A DNA stretch of 64,000 nt. Origin: RPQJ01 sp044226195. GTDB lineage: Bacteria; Pseudomonadota; Gammaproteobacteria; Steroidobacterales; Steroidobacteraceae. The stretch is from the NCBI GenBank assembly GCA_044226195.1, contig JBGAHO010000012.1, positions 24,799-88,798 on the forward strand, given 5' to 3'. The position numbers and the translations under genes are program-made. Of the stretch, positions 61,578 to 64,000 are shown one piece after another (position 1 is the first letter of the stretch; each line of letters begins with the position of its first letter). The notes beneath the pieces are model-generated. The model did not search any database and had not been told where the DNA came from. It saw only the letters and a list, made by a program, of their open reading frames with translations.

Positions 61578-61783
61578 GACACTGCCTCATGCCGATGATG
61601 CGTCGTGCCTTTCCCCGCCGTGTCCAACCATCCGACGCTGATGAATCGAGCTTCGCCATAGTCCTTACGCAGATCAGGACGGGTGACGTGCGGTCCGGCG
61701 AAGACTTCCCGGGCACGCCGCATGTCCAGCCCACGATCCTGCAGCGTCAGCGACCGTTTCCGCTGATTGCAAGTGATACGCAC
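61574..61783 (-). pseudogene. brnT: brnT toxin gene, internally deleted/frameshifted
   Basis: The 69-aa frame from GTG 61783 includes RGLDMRRAREVFAGPHVTRPDLRKDYGEARFISVGWL, the BrnT toxin N-terminal half. The rest is out of frame: in another frame WTRRGKARRIIGMRQCHERE gives the conserved C-terminus, but the VVVVW strand between them is missing, near 61620-61635. So the toxin is broken by a deletion. BrnT normally is an RNase toxin neutralised by BrnA. Its stop overlaps the brnA start (ATGA). Confidence 0.7.
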
Positions 61784-61814
61784 GACTTTACCGTAGCCAC
61801 GCTAAGTAGCACCG

Positions 61815-62369
61815 TCAAGCCTTGATAGCGACGCGTTGGACGGCATGCGCCTTCTTCCTGCGTGGCCGCTGTTTCCTGGAAATGGACTTAATGATCGTTG
61901 GCCCACGCCCGGAACTGGGCAGTTGGCACTTTCCAGCGTCTGCGGCGGCCGAAATCAGACGGGCAACGGCAGGGTCTTTAAGGACAGCTGCCGTGGGGAG
62001 GCGGATGTATCGATTTTGCTTTCCCGCGCCCTGAAGCAGGCCATCGGGGTCCTCGAGTCTGGATCCATAGTAGAAAGACAAGGCAACGCCATTTGCCGCC
62101 GCCGCCAGGGAAACAATGCAGTCCGACGCCCGGTCCGTTGATGCGTACCCAATGACGAAGAAGTTGTAGTTGTCGTAAACGAGTTCGACCGCGGTGGGCA
62201 ACTGGCGTCGAAGTTCTCTCCTGCAACTGCGAATGAGCGATGCCATCTTTGGATCGAACTTGGCAAGGAAGCCAGCGATCTGCGACGGCATGGTGCCGGA
62301 GCGCACCGACCGTGACACTTTCGCCACGCGTCTGGCCGGAGTACCCGACTTGGCTGTGGCCTTACTCAT
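61815..62369 (-). CDS. DUF1801-like protein (184 aa)
   Basis: The protein MSKATAKSGTPARRVAKVSRSVRSGTMPSQIAGFLAKFDPKMASLIRSCR contains a DUF1801-type core with ELVYDNYNFFVIGYASTDRASDCIVSLAAAANGVALSFYYG and a highly basic tail. It starts right after the R' remnant of the attC at 62373. Function unknown. Confidence 0.72.
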   Translation of the reverse strand: MSKATAKSGTPARRVAKVSRSVRSGTMPSQIAGFLAKFDPKMASLIRSCRRELRRQLPTAVELVYDNYNFFVIGYASTDRASDCIVSLAAAANGVALSFYYGSRLEDPDGLLQGAGKQNRYIRLPTAAVLKDPAVARLISAAADAGKCQLPSSGRGPTIIKSISRKQRPRRKKAHAVQRVAIKA

Positions 62370-62372
62370 GCC

Positions 62373-62441
62373 GCCTGTCGTACCGTCGGGCGGCGCGGGA
62401 GCGCGTAGCACGGAGGCGTCCGCTCCAACGCCCGGCTAGGC
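62373..62441 (-). repeat. attC site (62373-62441), R' degenerate
   Basis: R'' GCCTAGC (62435-62441) followed by GGGCGTTGGAGCGGACGCC is a typical attC left arm on the minus strand. The R' box has decayed to GACAGGC (62373-62379), next to the start of the gene at 62369. Confidence 0.65.
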
Positions 62442-63011
62442 GGCATGGGCACCGCCGAGGGATGGTCGACGACGCACCAGCATGCTCGCAAGCCGCTTGG
62501 CCTCCGCCTCCTGGAGCGCTGCGCCAAATCGAATGGTTCTTGAACCATAGTCAAACTGTAGTGCGCCACCCGCGATGCCACCAAACCAGTTGATCGTTCC
62601 AGCCCCGAAGCGTGTCGGGCCGAATGCACTCGGTTGCAGGTGGGTGACGGCCAGAATGTCGTATTCCCGGGTGCGCCTGACGCCCAGGATATCGCGAGCG
62701 ATGGCAAGCGACGATGTACCCAGAACCACCCGCTCTTTTCCAAAGAGCATCCAGGCCCAGGTGTACATTGCGACACCGCCTCCGATGGTCCACATCCCGA
62801 GCCAAGCAGCGAGAAACAGCTTCGGGGCGTTCGGCTGCGTGGGATTCATGAGCTGCAGGACGACGGCGCCCTCACCAAAGGCCCAGCCGGCGAGCCAGAA
62901 CGTCAGGAACAAGACGATGAATAGGTTCCGCCTGGCGGGGATGACGACCTCAAGTCCGCCCAGAGTATCCTCGGTCGTCGCGATATCGCCGGGGACGGGG
63001 ACAAGTGCCAT
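62436..63011 (-). CDS. Integron-cassette PH-domain-like membrane protein
   Basis: The 191-aa protein has helices NLFIVLFLTFWLAGWAFGEGAVVLQLM and LFLAAWLGMWTIGGGVAMYTWAWM, then a beta-rich tail (SLAIARDILGVRRTREYDILAVTHLQP) resembling PH-like domains of cassette proteins. The stop TAG sits within the attC R'' box (GCCTAGC). ATG 63009-63011 lies close to the attC at 63045. Confidence 0.72.
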   Translation of the reverse strand: MALVPVPGDIATTEDTLGGLEVVIPARRNLFIVLFLTFWLAGWAFGEGAVVLQLMNPTQPNAPKLFLAAWLGMWTIGGGVAMYTWAWMLFGKERVVLGTSSLAIARDILGVRRTREYDILAVTHLQPSAFGPTRFGAGTINWFGGIAGGALQFDYGSRTIRFGAALQEAEAKRLASMLVRRRPSLGGAHAA

Positions 63012-63044
63012 GGGTGAAGTCCATTCCAGCCTATGAGCTGGATC

Positions 63045-63167
63045 GCCTAACGCTCGCGTTGAGCGGCCGCGAACCGCTGTTGGCCAAGTGACGCGGGCGC
63101 ATACTCTCTTCGCGCCCGCGGCACTGAATGCTGACGCATGACGGTCCGCTTCAACGCTTTGTTAGGC
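63045..63167 (-). repeat. attC site, intact core boxes
   Basis: On the plus strand GCCTAAC (63045-63051) and GTTAGGC (63161-63167) flank a 123-bp palindromic element: GCTCG-CGTTGAGC on the left and GCTTCAAC-GCTTT on the right. The right-hand box has one extra base relative to the left. In minus-strand orientation that extra base lies in L'', as in canonical attC sites. The stop of the antitoxin gene (TAA) lies in R''. Confidence 0.88.
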
Positions 63168-63443
63168 CGCGGACACAGAGAGCTTTACGCCAAGACTCTG
63201 AAGCACTCGCAGCACCGTGTCGTACCGCGGCTTTGCGCCGGGAGTGAGGGCTTTGTACAGGCTTTCTCGTCCAAGGCCCGTACTATCGGCGATTGCGCTC
63301 ATGCCCCGTGCCTTTGCCACGTGTCCTACGGCGGCAAGGAACACATCCGGGTTCGGATCCTCGAGCGCTGCGGTCAGGTACTCGGCAACGACCTCGTCGC
63401 TGTCGAGGAACTCGCTCGGATCGAAGGGTTTGACCTTAGGCAT
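63162..63443 (-). CDS. Addiction-module antidote (HigA-like HTH antitoxin)
   Basis: The 93-aa protein has MPKVKPFDPSEFLDSDEVVAEYLTAALEDPN and a HTH core (GMSAIADSTGLGRESLYKALTPG, residues 49-71), typical of HigA-type antidote proteins. It neutralises the toxin and represses the operon. It is encoded after the toxin with a 3-bp gap. The TAA stop lies in the R'' attC box. Confidence 0.9.
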   Translation of the reverse strand: MPKVKPFDPSEFLDSDEVVAEYLTAALEDPNPDVFLAAVGHVAKARGMSAIADSTGLGRESLYKALTPGAKPRYDTVLRVLQSLGVKLSVSAA

Positions 63444-63446
63444 ATC

Positions 63447-63746
63447 TCAGTCCTCTCGGATCTCGAGCAGCAGACGCTTGGCCTTGTCGATATCTTTCCT
63501 CTGTGTCGCCTTGGCGCCGCCACAGAGCAGAAGCAAGACGACTTTTCCTGTCTGTGCAAAGTACACCCGATATCCGGGTCCGACGTGTACCCGCAATTCG
63601 CGAACTCCATCACCCACGCTCTTCGTATCGCCGAAGTTTCCCTGAGTGAGCGATTCCAAACGCGACAGGATTCGCGCCTTTCCTTTGGCATCGCGCAGTT
63701 TGGCTAGCCAGTCGGCGAAGACGTCGGTTCGCTGGACCTGGAACAT
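63447..63746 (-). CDS. RelE/HigB-like toxin (addiction module killer)
   Basis: The 99-aa protein FQVQRTDVFADWLAKLRDAKGKARILSRLESLTQGNFGDTKSVGDGVRELRVHVGPGYRVYF is a RelE/ParE-superfamily ribonuclease toxin of the Gp49/HigB type, with GPGYRVYFAQTGKVVLLLLCGG. It is intact, with ATG 63744-63746. The toxin-first order is the HigBA arrangement. Confidence 0.9.
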   Translation of the reverse strand: MFQVQRTDVFADWLAKLRDAKGKARILSRLESLTQGNFGDTKSVGDGVRELRVHVGPGYRVYFAQTGKVVLLLLCGGAKATQRKDIDKAKRLLLEIRED

Positions 63747-63751
63747 GTCAT

Positions 63752-63780
63752 AATGTATCCGCTTGGATACAGTCTGTCAA
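63752..63780 (-). promoter_or_regulatory. Promoter and operator of the toxin-antitoxin cassette
   Basis: On the minus strand TTGACA (63775-63780), 17 bp spacer and TACATT (63752-63757) form a near-consensus sigma70 promoter. A perfect palindrome TGTATCC-N4-GGATACA (63754-63771) overlaps the -10 and spacer: the likely operator for the antitoxin complex. It lies between the attC at 63804 and the toxin start at 63746. Confidence 0.8.
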
Positions 63781-63803
63781 TGTGGCAGCGGCGGTGGGTT
63801 GCG

Positions 63804-63905
63804 GCCTAACGCTCGCGCGTACCGGCGCGCCGCAGGCTGGCGCGGCCTTTGCCCTGCAAAGGGCGTGACAGCCAAGGCGCGTCCGTGTTGAGCGCGTAGT
63901 TAGGA
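63804..63905 (-). repeat. attC site, intact core boxes (102 bp)
   Basis: GCCTAAC (63804-63810) and GTTAGGA (63899-63905) on the plus strand flank a palindromic 102-bp element with GCTCGCGCG near the left and GTTGAGCGCG near the right. The interior holds CTTTGCCCTGCAAAGGGC, a hairpin arm. It separates the TA cassette from the next, incomplete cassette gene. Confidence 0.87.
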
Positions 63906-64000
63906 AGCATGACCTGCCTCCTCCCATCGAATGACCTTTACGGGTAGTTCTCCAGTGCTTGAGTGGTCAACAAACTCCAGAGAAGCGATCTCCGAGTTTC
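63900..64000 (-). CDS. Cassette gene, C-terminal fragment cut by window edge
   Basis: The open minus-strand frame entering from the right edge encodes the last 32 residues, beginning NSEIASLEFVDHSSTGEL and ending EEAGHAS, and stops at TAA within the R'' box TCCTAAC. The other two frames have stops. Its coding status is supported by the R''-stop rule seen in the neighbouring cassettes. Product unknown. Confidence 0.5.
   Translation of the reverse strand, partial: NSEIASLEFVDHSSTGELPVKVIRWEEAGHAS

Larger units (their letters stand above)
57751..64000 (-). mobile_element. Integron gene-cassette array (attC cluster, distal part; integrase not in window)
   Basis: Small genes on the minus strand alternate with attC-like sites at 57751, 58218, 61219, 62373, 63045 and 63804. 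The last two have both core boxes (RYYYAAC and GTTRRRY) and a palindromic interior. The extra base in the L'' box and the gene direction say the array reads leftward, so attI and the integrase should be to the right of 64000. The left part (48-57.7 kb) looks like the same kind of array with eroded sites. The array mixes TA, VOC, DUF1801, PH-domain and YcxB genes, typical of sedentary chromosomal integrons. Confidence 0.82.

Noticed and set aside
1..64000. CRISPR array, rRNA or tRNA genes, transposase/IS
   Set aside because: No regularly spaced direct repeats, no rRNA- or tRNA-like conserved stretches and no transposase-like proteins were seen.

Overview
The window is GC-rich (high-60s % by eye), densely packed DNA with one strong codon bias throughout. 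It fits a Gram-negative proteobacterium: there is a TonB-dependent outer-membrane receptor, many signal peptides, and abundant acyl-CoA, P450 and Rieske catabolism. Gene content recalls environmental Gammaproteobacteria that degrade steroids, terpenoids or other alicyclic compounds, but nothing here fixes the genus. No rRNA, tRNA, CRISPR array or transposase was seen.

Region 1 (1-11.4 kb) holds short transcription units: an MFS exporter running off the left edge, a crotonase, a minus-strand operon of nitronate monooxygenase, crotonase and SDR, and a divergent plus-strand operon of SnoaL-like protein, CMD-family protein and exported arylsulfatase. It also has a DUF2889 protein, another SDR, an unusual FCD-domain regulator and a 359-aa protein of unknown function.

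Region 2 (11.4-25.5 kb) is a large beta-oxidation cluster on the minus strand: five acyl-CoA dehydrogenases (two adjacent pairs plus one), four crotonases, a CaiB/BaiF CoA-transferase, an AMP-forming acyl-CoA synthetase and an ADP-forming-type acyl-CoA synthetase. Paired dehydrogenases of this kind are known from steroid side-chain catabolism.

Region 3 (25.6-41 kb) looks like the oxygenase and activation part. A TetR gene heads a minus-strand operon of two P450s (one CYP101/P450cam-like), a BoxA-like [4Fe-4S]/FNR reductase, a Rieske oxygenase, rubredoxin and a MaoC-like double hotdog protein. Diverging from it are an oxidoreductase and a VOC protein, followed by an epoxide hydrolase, an SDR, a full-length carboxylic acid reductase and a Rieske ferredoxin. 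Together regions 2-3 could hydroxylate a hydrophobic ring or side chain, convert it to CoA thioesters and shorten it; the substrate is not shown by the sequence.

Region 4 (41-48 kb) has a ModF-like duplicated ABC ATPase, an MBL hydrolase, a TPR-sulfotransferase and a TonB-dependent receptor with a strong terminator.

Region 5 (48.1-64 kb) is a different kind of DNA: about thirty small genes, all on the minus strand (VOC/glyoxalase, DUF1801, GNAT, YcxB/PH-domain membrane proteins, GFA, ABM, TfoX and toxin-antitoxin genes). From about 57.7 kb rightward they are separated by recognisable integron attC recombination sites. The two rightmost attC sites are intact, and cassette stop codons lie inside the R'' core box. 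Leftward the sites decay to stop-codon scars. This is a sedentary-integron-type cassette array seen from its old distal end; its integrase, if present, should lie beyond position 64000. The youngest complete cassette carries an intact RelE/HigB-type toxin-antitoxin pair with its own promoter and operator, while an older one carries a doubly broken brnT-brnA pair.
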